From positions 310,001 to 374,000 of the forward strand of contig JAHLKV010000003.1 of NCBI GenBank assembly GCA_020444475.1: a stretch of DNA of 64,000 bases. The letters are read 5' to 3'. The position numbers and the translations under genes are program-made. This DNA is from a bacterium. Its GTDB lineage: Bacteria > Zixibacteria > MSB-5A5 > GN15 > FEB-12. Under the pieces are notes generated by a model. The model was not told the DNA's origin and ran no database searches. It was given only the letters and a program-made list of their open reading frames with translations. Below, one piece after another: positions 18,281 to 26,240 of this stretch; the stretch's first letter is position 1, and each line of letters opens with the position of its first letter.

Positions 18281-20127
18281 TGCCCCCGGTCCTCTCCCGC
18301 TCCGGATTGAATAGCGGCTATCAGCCGGTTAACCGGCGCCCGCCAGTTGCCTTCACTTTTCCAGCCCATTGCCGATGCCAGTTCAGCACATTCTCGAAAG
18401 AACGCCAGGCGATTTCGCAGCACAGCCATTCGTGTCGTGCGATACAACGTGACCGCGTCGATAGCATCGTGTGCCGAGCTGCTCGGCCGCTCGGCCAGCA
18501 TCAGCAAGACGTTCTGGGCCTCGTGTTGCGCGTCGTAGAACGAAGGGGCGGCCTGTAGCTTCTCACTGATCCGCAACAGCTTGGTGTGCAGCCCCGTACC
18601 AGACTCATCGCCACCGCTTCCCTGACGGCCCGCCGAGCGGGCTGCCGCCATTAGTCTTTCAAGCAGACGCTCTCGTACCACCCGATTCGACAGGCTGTCC
18701 GCTATCTGGTGATACGCGCTCATTAAGGCGTGCTCCGAGTAAGCCGAGGTGTCGATATGCAGGGGATGCGCAGATGCGAAGGACAACGCCTGAGCCAACA
18801 CCGCGCCCGCCTCTGATCGCTCCAGCAGCACAGCGGACATAGCCGCCTCCAGACGTGCCCTTTCGGCTCGAAGGCGCTTCAGTTCACGCTGATCAATCAA
18901 GTCGGCCTGGACCGCGCCATAGGCACGCTCGTAGAATCCGTCCAGCGCCGCCAGCGCCGCTCGTGCAATCTCCACCGCGAACTCAGACTGCACCAGCCGA
19001 AGATACACCTCCGTAACCGCCCGCTCGACTGAGTCCGCCGGCGCTTTGCCCGCCCGAGACACGGCGGTCGAAATCGCCAGCGAAAGATCATACGCGTCTC
19101 CCCTCGCCACCTCGGAGAAAACAGCCGCTTCTCCGCGCAAACGATCGTTGATCGATATCCCGCACTTCTCGGCTGTCGCCTCATTTAGCGTCAGGCCCCG
19201 CACCTCCGGATACGCCACCTGCAGGTCGGCCGGGACCGCACCGGTGACGATCTTCGCCAGCTTCGAGGCCACGATCATAGCTTCGGCCGCACTCGAACGC
19301 CCGGCCCCGGACACCAACGCCCCTCGCTCCACCAGATACGCCCCGTCCGATGCGATCACGGGTCGCCGATCACGCACCGCCAGCGCCAGAAACTGCTTGA
19401 TCGCGTCCGCCTGCAACCCCCACAGCGGAGACACGTATAGCGCATCGGCGCTTTTGGGTACCTGCTGATACGCCTTGAAGAACGCATATTCGCCTCGCGG
19501 CGTGTAACCCCGCACCGGGATCAGCATTATCCCCAGCCCCTCCGCTGCCTGCAGCATGCCGTTTGGCAAAGCGGTATCGCCGGGAGAAGACTCGAATCTC
19601 AGCACCGCCAGCGTATCAACGGTCAGCAGACGCTTCATATCGAGAAAGTCATTGTAATACCGATTCGGAAACGCAGTCACACCGAGATTGGGCGCCACCG
19701 GGTGCATCGCGCTGTCAAGCAATCCTTCCGCCACCGGATCGAGCCGGAACGCGGCTGCTATCGGCTTCTCCCACCCGGCATTCAGCAACGCCTCAACCGA
19801 CCAGGGACCTATCGCCAGCGCGATATCGGCCCGATCACTCGCCGCCAGAGCCGCCATCTGCTCGCGGAAACGCTCGATATTCCACCCACCGTTTACATAG
19901 GCATCCGGCGGCGTGACAACTTCGATTGTGTCGGGAAGAAGCCTGCGGACCTCCGTGAGGATCGACTGTGAGAGTACGGCATGACCGGCATAATCCCCCC
20001 CCTGCACGACCGCAAGGCGCACGACCCTGGCATGAGGTGCAGGTGCGCTCCCGGCAACCAGGCCGACGGTCACCAGCACGGTAAATATCAATGGGAGGAA
20101 TCGCTGAATGGAATGAGGCGTCGTCAT
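18277..20127 (-). CDS. Fusion of TrpX/YckI-like ABC substrate-binding domain with a TolC-like coiled-coil segment
   Basis: The 616-residue protein has a signal peptide (LVAGSAPAPHA). Residues about 35-330 resemble the uncharacterised ABC substrate-binding group near TrpX: VRLAVVQGGDYAGH, DIALAIGPWSVEALL, PIAAAFRLDP, LAVLRFESSP, DALYVSPLWGLQ and PVIASDGAYLVERGALVSG. After residue 330 it changes to long alanine/arginine/glutamate helices, with an outer-membrane-efflux-like pattern (QSEFAVEIARAALAALDGFY, RLEAAMSAVLLERSEAGAVL). One protein therefore seems to hold a solute-binding lobe and roughly half of a TolC-like alpha-barrel. No permease or ATPase lies beside it. The C-terminal call is from pattern only. 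The ribosome site is weak. Confidence 0.65.
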   Translation of the reverse strand: MTTPHSIQRFLPLIFTVLVTVGLVAGSAPAPHARVVRLAVVQGGDYAGHAVLSQSILTEVRRLLPDTIEVVTPPDAYVNGGWNIERFREQMAALAASDRADIALAIGPWSVEALLNAGWEKPIAAAFRLDPVAEGLLDSAMHPVAPNLGVTAFPNRYYNDFLDMKRLLTVDTLAVLRFESSPGDTALPNGMLQAAEGLGIMLIPVRGYTPRGEYAFFKAYQQVPKSADALYVSPLWGLQADAIKQFLALAVRDRRPVIASDGAYLVERGALVSGAGRSSAAEAMIVASKLAKIVTGAVPADLQVAYPEVRGLTLNEATAEKCGISINDRLRGEAAVFSEVARGDAYDLSLAISTAVSRAGKAPADSVERAVTEVYLRLVQSEFAVEIARAALAALDGFYERAYGAVQADLIDQRELKRLRAERARLEAAMSAVLLERSEAGAVLAQALSFASAHPLHIDTSAYSEHALMSAYHQIADSLSNRVVRERLLERLMAAARSAGRQGSGGDESGTGLHTKLLRISEKLQAAPSFYDAQHEAQNVLLMLAERPSSSAHDAIDAVTLYRTTRMAVLRNRLAFFRECAELASAMGWKSEGNWRAPVNRLIAAIQSGAGEDRGQ

Positions 20128-20207
20128 AATCGTACAGGGTACGCCCGGCCCTCGGAATCTGTCAACTCGATTTTCCGAGCCGGGGAGGCGACGCCCGGTG
20201 TGCGAGA

Positions 20208-20564
20208 CTATTTCAGAAGCTTGTCGATCGTCTCAATCAGGACCTGTGCCCGATACGGCTTCTCCAGATAAGCCGTCCGATCTCCGAACTGATCCTTCAC
20301 GCTGAGCCCCCCCTCCGGATGACCCGATGACAATACGCACGGAATATCCTCACGAATCTCTCTGAGTTTACGAAGAGTGTCCAAACCGGTCATACCCGGA
20401 AGATTCATGTCGAGCAGCACGCCGTCGATGTCGGCCTCACTCGACAATGTCTCGATCGCCTCTTCCCCGCTCTCGGCAGTCGTTACCTCATAACCACCGC
20501 GTCGAAGGACCTTCTCCGCCAGCGAGCGGATCATCTCCTCATCATCTATAACCAATACTTTCAT
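20208..20564 (-). CDS. Stand-alone response-regulator receiver protein (CheY-like)
   Basis: The 118-residue protein is a single receiver domain: MKVLVIDDEEM with the acidic pair, GVLLDMNLPGMTG with the phosphoryl-accepting Asp, a Ser in VLSSGHPEG in the switch Thr/Ser position, and the conserved Lys in YLEKPYR. There is no output domain, so it would act by protein contact or as a phospho-relay. I chose the ATG at 20564; the longer reading frame adds 45 residues without receiver character. No histidine kinase gene is adjacent; the nearest in the window is the GAF-PAS kinase at 42.5 kb. Confidence 0.9.
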   Translation of the reverse strand: MKVLVIDDEEMIRSLAEKVLRRGGYEVTTAESGEEAIETLSSEADIDGVLLDMNLPGMTGLDTLRKLREIREDIPCVLSSGHPEGGLSVKDQFGDRTAYLEKPYRAQVLIETIDKLLK

Positions 20565-20980
20565 AGTACACCCCGGATGCTGATGGTACCTGCGCGTGCT
20601 GTTGCCTGATGTGCCCCTCTCTGCAGATGAAGTAGCCCACGGGAGTCGTATGAGAGGACTGTATCCTACGCGGGAATATACAAGCCGAGTGCGACCCAAA
20701 ACAATACATAATCGGTACTTCTCGGACCCTAAAGCGGATTTTTCGACGCCTAACTCTCTGCTATACCATCAGATTGCTGTTTTGTTGTGCCATTTTCTGA
20801 CACAAACATCTGTGGAGTCTCCGGCGCCACGCCCGCCGTCCCCGATTTCACAATCGCAAAAAGCTGAAAAAAAATGATTGACCCTCGAACTTTTTGACCC
20901 ATATTGTGAAACCTGCGGCAATGGCCGCCGTATAGACTGAAACTGTAATGTTTCACAAACTCGTCCAGGAGAAGCTTTCG
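20565..20980. other. Leader and promoter region before the ABC exporter, with nested inverted repeats
   Basis: TTGTGAAAC (20904-20912) and GTTTCACAA (20950-20958) are a perfect 9-base inverted repeat 37 bases apart. A third copy, TGAAAC (20938-20943), can pair with the right arm across a six-base loop. Between them lies TATAGACT (20931-20938), a possible -10 element. Two TTGACC motifs (20878-20883 and 20894-20899) lie upstream. This could be an operator or promoter of the leader ORF and ABC genes. No gene is seen in 20565-20900. Confidence 0.4.
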
Positions 20981-21061
20981 ATGAACAAGAAGTTCTTCAT
21001 CATCACCGCTCTTCGGCCCAATGGTGGCCCCTGCGACGGGAGGCGTCTAAGACGATTGTGA
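20981..21061 (+). CDS. Putative 26-residue leader peptide of the ABC exporter attenuator
   Basis: AGGAG at 20967-20971 precedes an ATG by nine bases. The frame reads MNKKFFIITALRPNGGPC and goes on DGRRLRRL before TGA. It is too short to be an ordinary gene but has a good ribosome site and lies just before a strong terminator that stands before the exporter genes. Its 3' half contains a segment that can pair with the terminator (next entry). This is the layout of leader peptides that couple ribosome stalling to transcription, such as BmrB before Bacillus bmrCD. The C-terminal RLR is of the +X+ type linked to macrolide-dependent arrest in other leaders, but its relevance here is not known. Confidence 0.65.
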   Translation: MNKKFFIITALRPNGGPCDGRRLRRL

Positions 21062-21083
21062 TTTCATTCACATACAAGCCTTT

Positions 21084-21121
21084 AAAAACCCGTCGCACCT
21101 GTTCGGTTCGGCGGGTTTTTT
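21084..21121 (+). terminator. Attenuator terminator with a competing antiterminator pairing
   Basis: AAAAACCCGTCG (21084-21095) pairs with CGGCGGGTTTTT (21109-21120), with one G-U pair, and ends in six T. The 5' arm segment CCCGTCGCA (21089-21097) is also perfectly complementary over nine bases to TGCGACGGG at 21032-21040 inside the leader ORF. The two structures exclude each other. It lies 65 bases before the first exporter gene, not at the end of an operon, so conditional read-through is predicted. Confidence 0.8.
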
Positions 21122-21186
21122 GTTTCCCCCAACCGGACCCTGTCGAGAACCCGGTAGTGGAAACTAAACAACTGTGAGGCATAGAG

Positions 21187-23007
21187 ATGAGTCCTGAACT
21201 GTACGACGACGAAGCGGTCCTCCCAAAGGAACGCGAAATACGCCTGGGAACAGCCTTCAAGAGATTGCTCCCCTTTCTGGCTAACCATAAATGGGGGCTT
21301 TCTGTCTGTCTCGGCCTGCTGATTTCCACCACCGGCCTGTCCCTTGTCTGGCCGGTCCTGATCCAGCGCGCCATCGATAACAAGCTCGTCGAACAGCTCG
21401 GACTCCCGGTCGACACGCGCGACTTCACCCCCCTTCTCTATATAGCCGGGGCCATTGTCGCCATCCAGCTCCTGACTATCGTCTTCCAGTACATCCAGAG
21501 GGTGAAACTGGAAATCATCGGCCAGGACATCATGCTCGACCTGAAACGCAAGCTCTTCGACCACATCCTCTCGCTGGATACGTCGTTTTTCGATGAGCAG
21601 CCGGTCGGACGCCTCATGGCCCGTATCGAATCCGACTGCGAGTCGCTCCGGCTGCTGTTCACCAACACCGTCGTGCTGGTGGTCGGCGACCTGCTTCTCA
21701 TCCTCGGCATCTACGGCATCATGATGTGGTATGACTGGCGACTGGCATTGATCATTTTCGCCGCCCTCCCGGCTTTCGCGATCATGATCTACTTCTTCCA
21801 CAAGCTCACGACCCATCGCTTTCTGGAGCTGCGGAAGAAGGCCGCCGAAGTCACCGCCACGATCACGGAATTTCTGCACGGCATGTCGATCGTCCAGATC
21901 TTCCACCGCGGCGACTACGCCCGGAGCAAGGTCAGGCAGGTCAACTTCGAGAAATTCATCGAAGACCGCTTCGTCGGTGTGGCCGTCACGCTGTTCTTCA
22001 ACGTTCTCCACTACATGGAGTTCGTGAAGATCGGACTGGTCCTGCTGCTCGGCTCCCTCTGGGGAATCACCGCCGGCACGATCGTGACGTTCATACTCCT
22101 TATATGGAAAGAGTTCGAACCGATCGCCCGCACCTCGGAACAGCTCGGCAGCTTCCAGAAAGGAATGGCCGGCGCCCGGCGTATCTTCGGACTGCTCGAC
22201 CTGAAGCCGAGACTGACCGACCCGGAAGAACCCGTCGCGTGGGACGGACTCAGACACTCGATCAAATTCGAGCACGTCTGGTTCTCCTACACCGACGATG
22301 ACAACTGGGTGCTCAAAGACGTCGACTTCGAAATCCCGGTCGGCAAACGTTTCGCCCTCGCCGGCGTCACGGGCGGCGGCAAATCGACCGTGATAGGCCT
22401 CCTGCTCCGTCTCTACGACCCGCAGAAAGGCCGCATTCTGGTCGACGGTATCGACATCCGAACCATCAGCCAGGCCGACCTGCGCAAGCGGTTCGCCCTC
22501 GTGCTGCAGGATATCATCCTCTTCCCGGGCTCGGTCGCCGACAATATCGGCCTCGAGGTCGAGTCGGTCAGCCGCGAGTCGATCGCATCGGCCGCCGAAA
22601 CCGTCGCCGCCGACCGCTTCATCGCGAAGCTGCCCGGTGGCTTCGACACCGAAGTCTCGGAGAAAGGCTCGAACTTCAGCCGCGGCGAGCGCCAGCTCCT
22701 CTCCTTCGCGAGAGCCCTGGCGGTCAATCCCGACGTGCTGATACTCGACGAAGCGACCTCGTCGGTCGACCCGGAAACCGAACGGACCGTCCAGCAGTCG
22801 CTGAAAAAACTGATGGCCGGACGCACATCGCTGATCATCGCCCATCGACTCTCGACGATCCTCGATGTCGACCGGATACTGGTCATCAAGCGCGGTGAGA
22901 TTGTCGAACAGGGCAGCCACACCGAGCTGATACTACAGAATGGATACTACAGCCGATTGTTCCATCTGCAGTTCAAGAGCAAAAACGGAGTAACAACTCA
23001 TGCGTGA
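21187..23007 (+). CDS. ABC exporter half-transporter, subunit with catalytic Walker B
   Basis: The 606-residue protein has six transmembrane helices (about residues 35-330) and an ATPase domain. Walker A is GVTGGGKST near residue 394, the signature is the deviant NFSRGERQL, Walker B is VLILDEATSS near 516 with the catalytic Glu, and the switch is IIAHRLST. With the next gene it makes a heterodimer like BmrCD, LmrCD or TM287/288. Pairing its Walker sites with the partner's normal signature gives the one full ATP site. Such exporters expel drugs or lipids across the inner membrane. The stop overlaps the start of the partner by eight bases. The leader and attenuator upstream point to induction by translation stress. 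Confidence 0.93.
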   Translation: MSPELYDDEAVLPKEREIRLGTAFKRLLPFLANHKWGLSVCLGLLISTTGLSLVWPVLIQRAIDNKLVEQLGLPVDTRDFTPLLYIAGAIVAIQLLTIVFQYIQRVKLEIIGQDIMLDLKRKLFDHILSLDTSFFDEQPVGRLMARIESDCESLRLLFTNTVVLVVGDLLLILGIYGIMMWYDWRLALIIFAALPAFAIMIYFFHKLTTHRFLELRKKAAEVTATITEFLHGMSIVQIFHRGDYARSKVRQVNFEKFIEDRFVGVAVTLFFNVLHYMEFVKIGLVLLLGSLWGITAGTIVTFILLIWKEFEPIARTSEQLGSFQKGMAGARRIFGLLDLKPRLTDPEEPVAWDGLRHSIKFEHVWFSYTDDDNWVLKDVDFEIPVGKRFALAGVTGGGKSTVIGLLLRLYDPQKGRILVDGIDIRTISQADLRKRFALVLQDIILFPGSVADNIGLEVESVSRESIASAAETVAADRFIAKLPGGFDTEVSEKGSNFSRGERQLLSFARALAVNPDVLILDEATSSVDPETERTVQQSLKKLMAGRTSLIIAHRLSTILDVDRILVIKRGEIVEQGSHTELILQNGYYSRLFHLQFKSKNGVTTHA

Positions 23008-24796
23008 TATAATTCTCTGGTTCTGGCAGTACTACCGTCAGCACAAAAAAGTGGTGGCGGTCCTGGTTCTTGCCACACCCGTACAAGCCGCCGTCGCGGT
23101 CATGGTACCGCGACTCATCGGCTTCACAATCGACACGCTGAAAACCGGTCAGGTTCCACAGCAGTGGTTCGCCCGGGCGGTCACCGAAGTCGGCGCGGGA
23201 TGGGGGCTCACCCCCGTCATCTCCTTCGCCGTCGCCTTCGTCGTCTTCGGACTCGTCTCGGCCATGCTCTACGCCTGGTTCCAGTCGACCCGCGCCTGGA
23301 TGAACTGCCGCCTCGAGTTCCTCTTCCGCCAGGAAGCGTTCAACAAGATCACCACCAAAGGTCCGGACTTCTTCAACAAGTTCCGAACCGGCGATCTCGT
23401 CACGCGCCTGACCGACGATGTCGCGGAGAAACTCTCGTGGTTTGCCTGCTCGGGGATCTTCCGCTTTTACGAAGCGTCCCTGAACATCATCTTCGTCGTT
23501 ATCATGATGGTCTCGATCTCGCCGCAGCTGACCCTGTTTACGGCCGGACCGCTGCCCATCCTGATCCTGATCTTCTTCAAGACCTCGTCGGCGCTGGATA
23601 CCCGCTATGACCACCTGCAGAGCCGTATCTCACGCTTCAACGATGTCATGGAAGCCTGCTTCTCCGGCATCCGGGTGGTTCGAGCCTACGTCCAGGAGAA
23701 AGCGCAGAAAACGAAATTTGACTCCGCCGCCCAGGACCGACGGCAGGCCGAGATCGATACCGTCCGCCTCACCACCATGGTCGACTCGCTCTACCACTAT
23801 ATCTGGCAGTTCGCGGTCGTTATCGTGCTGATTGCCGGTGGCTACGCCGTCCTGCAGTCGACCCTGACCATCGGTGACCTGGCGACCTTCATCTACTACT
23901 CGACCTGGCTGGTCTTCCCGATGTTTGACATCGGCCAGTTCCTCGTCAAAGGACGCCAGTCGGCCGTCTCGATCCATCGCCTGACCGAGCTCGAGATCGT
24001 CCCGCCGATGGTCACCGAGCGCGGTTCGCGCGACGGCAACGGAAGCCTGAAACCGAGCATCGGCTACAACCAGGTCGGCTTCACCTTCCCGGAACTGAAA
24101 CGGCAGATCATCGACCGCGTCAGCATGGACATCAAGCCGGGCCAGACCATCGCCGTCGTCGGACGCGTCGGCTCCGGCAAGAGCTGGCTCGTCAATATGA
24201 TCCCGCGACTGGTCGACCCCACCGAGGGCGGCATATCGCTCGACGGCCACAAGCTGACCGAGTACAAACTCGAAAGTCTCCGGCACTCCATCGGCTACGT
24301 GCCGCAGGAACCGGTCCTCTTCTCGGACACCGTCCGCAACAACATCCTCTTCGGACGCGACAACGTCTCCGAAGACCTTTTGAGCTGGTCGGTGGAAGTC
24401 GCTCAGTTGTCCGATGAAGTGAAGCACTTCCCGAAAGGGATGGATACCATGATCGGTACGCGCGGGATGTCGATCTCCGGCGGCCAGAAACAGCGCCTCG
24501 CCCTGGCAAGGGCGCTGGTGGGCAAGCCGAAGATTCTCATTCTCGACGACTGCACCTCGGCGCTTGACTCCCGCACCGAAACCGCCCTCTGGGATCGTCT
24601 GCACGAAGTCATGCCGGAGCTGACCGCCATACTGATCACACACCGCCCGGACACGCTTGAAAAGGCGGACATGATCTACGTGCTCGACGAAGGCAAGATC
24701 GTGGAGACCGGCAGCCACAAGGAGCTGATGTCGAAAGAGAGCTTGTACGCCAGGATCTACAAGCGCTACCGCCTCGAAGAAGAAGTCGCGGCCTAG
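23000..24796 (+). CDS. ABC exporter half-transporter, subunit with degenerate Walker B
   Basis: The 598-residue protein has an N-terminal six-helix exporter domain and an ATPase domain. Walker A is GRVGSGKSWL near residue 388, the signature is the standard SISGGQKQR, Walker B is ILILDDCTSALD near 512 with Asp in place of the catalytic Glu, and the switch is LITHRPDTL. Combined with the deviant signature of the first subunit this forms the inactive site that marks asymmetric exporters. It starts inside the end of the upstream gene with GGAG before the ATG. The transported compound is unknown; a multidrug role is inferred from the family and the attenuator. Confidence 0.93.
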   Translation: MRDIILWFWQYYRQHKKVVAVLVLATPVQAAVAVMVPRLIGFTIDTLKTGQVPQQWFARAVTEVGAGWGLTPVISFAVAFVVFGLVSAMLYAWFQSTRAWMNCRLEFLFRQEAFNKITTKGPDFFNKFRTGDLVTRLTDDVAEKLSWFACSGIFRFYEASLNIIFVVIMMVSISPQLTLFTAGPLPILILIFFKTSSALDTRYDHLQSRISRFNDVMEACFSGIRVVRAYVQEKAQKTKFDSAAQDRRQAEIDTVRLTTMVDSLYHYIWQFAVVIVLIAGGYAVLQSTLTIGDLATFIYYSTWLVFPMFDIGQFLVKGRQSAVSIHRLTELEIVPPMVTERGSRDGNGSLKPSIGYNQVGFTFPELKRQIIDRVSMDIKPGQTIAVVGRVGSGKSWLVNMIPRLVDPTEGGISLDGHKLTEYKLESLRHSIGYVPQEPVLFSDTVRNNILFGRDNVSEDLLSWSVEVAQLSDEVKHFPKGMDTMIGTRGMSISGGQKQRLALARALVGKPKILILDDCTSALDSRTETALWDRLHEVMPELTAILITHRPDTLEKADMIYVLDEGKIVETGSHKELMSKESLYARIYKRYRLEEEVAA

Positions 24797-24817
24797 CGCA
24801 GAATCGACCGTCAACGT

Positions 24818-24843
24818 GGTGTCAGGCGACCCCGCCTGACACC
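24818..24843. repeat. REP-like hairpin, copy 1
   Basis: GGTGTCAGGCG and CGCCTGACACC are perfect 11-base arms. The core AGGCGACCCCGCCTGAC is shared with the second hairpin 50 bases away. There is no T run on either side, so a simple terminator is unlikely, though it may protect the 3' end of the ABC transcript. Confidence 0.6.
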
Positions 24844-24890
24844 GCGCGGGTGGCCCGCCATTTATGGTGGGGTGAGATGTGGATCCTGAA

Positions 24891-24924
24891 AAGTGCCGTT
24901 AGGCGACCCCGCCTGACGGCACTT
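24891..24924. repeat. REP-like hairpin, copy 2
   Basis: AAGTGCCGTTAGGCG and CGCCTGACGGCACTT pair over 15 positions with a single T/G mismatch. The inner core matches copy 1, while the outer arms differ but remain paired, a sign of compensating change. Confidence 0.6.
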
Positions 24925-24950
24925 CACTATGAATCGCACCTGCCGAATCC

Positions 24951-25241
24951 CCCGTGCACCACGTTACCTCGCGAATGCTGCGTTACTTGCCAGCGACGTA
25001 GGTCAGCTCCGCGTGCAAATCCACGAACCCTACTATGCCAGCGATGACTTCCCCCGCACGCGGTGCTGACGGCGCATTGATCGGATCTGTCAGCACCGGT
25101 CGCTCGCCTATTTCTTGCATCCTTCCAGCGCTGCACACGCGACCGGAGCTGACCTACATCGACTGAAGTCACGGCCACACGTCAAACCTCGGTCTGTCCG
25201 AACCGCAGGGGTTCGGACCTACGCAGCATGCGTCACATGTC
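24951..25241. repeat. 291-base direct repeat, left copy
   Basis: Matches 26241-26531 at all but three positions, as compared by eye, with the same length and orientation. Inside, CGACGTAGGTCAGCTCCG (24994-25011) and CGGAGCTGACCTACATCG (25144-25161) are inverted repeats with one mismatch. GTCCGAACC-GCAGG-GGTTCGGAC (25196-25218) is a perfect hairpin. Confidence 0.9.
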
Positions 25242-25457
25242 ACTCGACTTCGTCGACCTAGCATGTGACGCAACATGGATGTTACGAATCGAGCGGTAAT
25301 GAGATTATCGAAATGCCGGAGTTTTGGCACGTACTTCCTCCCCACAGAATAACAGACTGATCTCAGGCTAAAGGAAACCCACCCAAAGGGTGGGCCACCC
25401 GGGCCAAGCTCAAGCCACGGACTGCGCCGACATGTACGATGGCGATAGTCGTGGGCG

Positions 25458-26015
25458 CTAGAACGCTCTTAACGGCGGAGGTTCTATGAATGCAGTCACG
25501 GAATCGACAAACAAGTACTCATTATTCCACGTAACGACGAAGTCGAGGACAATCTGAAGAGTCTGTCGCACAGGCCCGCCTCCCTGCCAGATCGACGCGC
25601 TGTCGAACTCGGCCTCAAACGGTTCACTCCAGTGCCACTTGTCCTGCTTCATGTAGACAGTCAACTCCTCTGAGGGAATCCGTCTTCTCATCGGATGACC
25701 ACTGTAAATGGCGACTGCGGAGCCCGGAAAGACCGCCGTTGAGGCCGAATCTCTGGATTCAACGTCGAAGTACAGGGTCACTAGAAATGCGCCCCTGCTC
25801 AAAAAGGCGCTTCTTCCTGTAATGCGCAGTTTGATGCTGCTTTCTTGGTCTTCCAGTACGAGCTCTGTGTGAGCACCCTTGTCAGTCATGAAAACAAGCT
25901 GACTGTCTGGGTTCTGACATGTCTGAAAGAACAAGCACGTCACTGCTAATAGAGCTGACCACACTAGAATCTGTAAGTGTCGGCCAACTGGTTGGTAATA
26001 AACTCTGCCTCCCAT
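25458..26015 (-). CDS. Small putative lipoprotein of unknown function between direct repeats
   Basis: The 185-residue protein is not recognised. It has a hydrophobic N-terminal segment (LQILVWSALLAVTCLFF) followed by QTCQNPD, which could be a lipoprotein signal with Cys after FFQT. The rest is a beta-rich acidic domain with few marks (LRITGRSAFLSRGAFLVTLYF, VAIYSGHP, YMKQDKWHWSEPF). AAGGGG lies before the ATG. Its base composition looks lower in GC than the neighbouring ABC genes. It is flanked by 291-base direct repeats and palindromes with no adjacent partner gene, so it may be a mobile or recently gained cassette. It could also be a native orphan in a repeat-rich gap. Confidence 0.6.
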   Translation of the reverse strand: MGGRVYYQPVGRHLQILVWSALLAVTCLFFQTCQNPDSQLVFMTDKGAHTELVLEDQESSIKLRITGRSAFLSRGAFLVTLYFDVESRDSASTAVFPGSAVAIYSGHPMRRRIPSEELTVYMKQDKWHWSEPFEAEFDSASIWQGGGPVRQTLQIVLDFVVTWNNEYLFVDSVTAFIEPPPLRAF

Positions 26016-26095
26016 TCCAAGGCCCCTTCATCATAATAAGGATTGTCGGGTGAAAACGCACCCAATGGCCCGGGTGGCCCACCCTGTCCATTCGA

Positions 26096-26212
26096 ACACA
26101 TCGCAGATGTGTCATTCCGGCGCATGCCGGAATCCAGCAGAACCGCACAGTGCGGCATCCGCTCGAAGGCTGGATACCGGCCTACGCCGGTATGACAGGT
26201 CTGCGACCTGTC
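26096..26212. repeat. Symmetric cluster of palindromes (BIME-like element)
   Basis: Two 27-base imperfect palindromes face each other: TCATTCCGGCGCATGCCGG... (26112-26138) and its inverted relative GCTGGATACCGGCCTACGCC... (26169-26195). The outer ends carry ACACATC-GCA-GATGTGT (26096-26112) and GACAGGT-CTGCG-ACCTGTC (26194-26212). The middle carries CCGCAC-A-GTGCGG (26143-26155). Confidence 0.7.
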
Positions 26213-26240
26213 TGCCCTCTCTTCGTGCGTGGTGTACGTC

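Larger units (their letters stand above)
24797..25457. other. Repeat-rich intergenic stretch after the ABC operon
   Basis: No gene is supported here. It contains two related hairpins (24818-24843 and 24891-24924) and the left copy of a 291-base repeat (24951-25241). Next to that copy is a nested palindrome GCGTCACATG (25230-25239) / CATGTGACGC (25262-25271) with TCGAC-TTC-GTCGA inside. Near 25378-25412 lies another palindrome around CCCACCC-AAA-GGGTGGG. No transposase or integrase is seen. Confidence 0.6.

Noticed and set aside
21082-22920. A 612-residue minus-strand open frame
   Set aside because: Antisense of the first ABC exporter gene. The translation is a low-complexity Asp/Glu/Val-rich string and the plus-strand frame has all ABC motifs.
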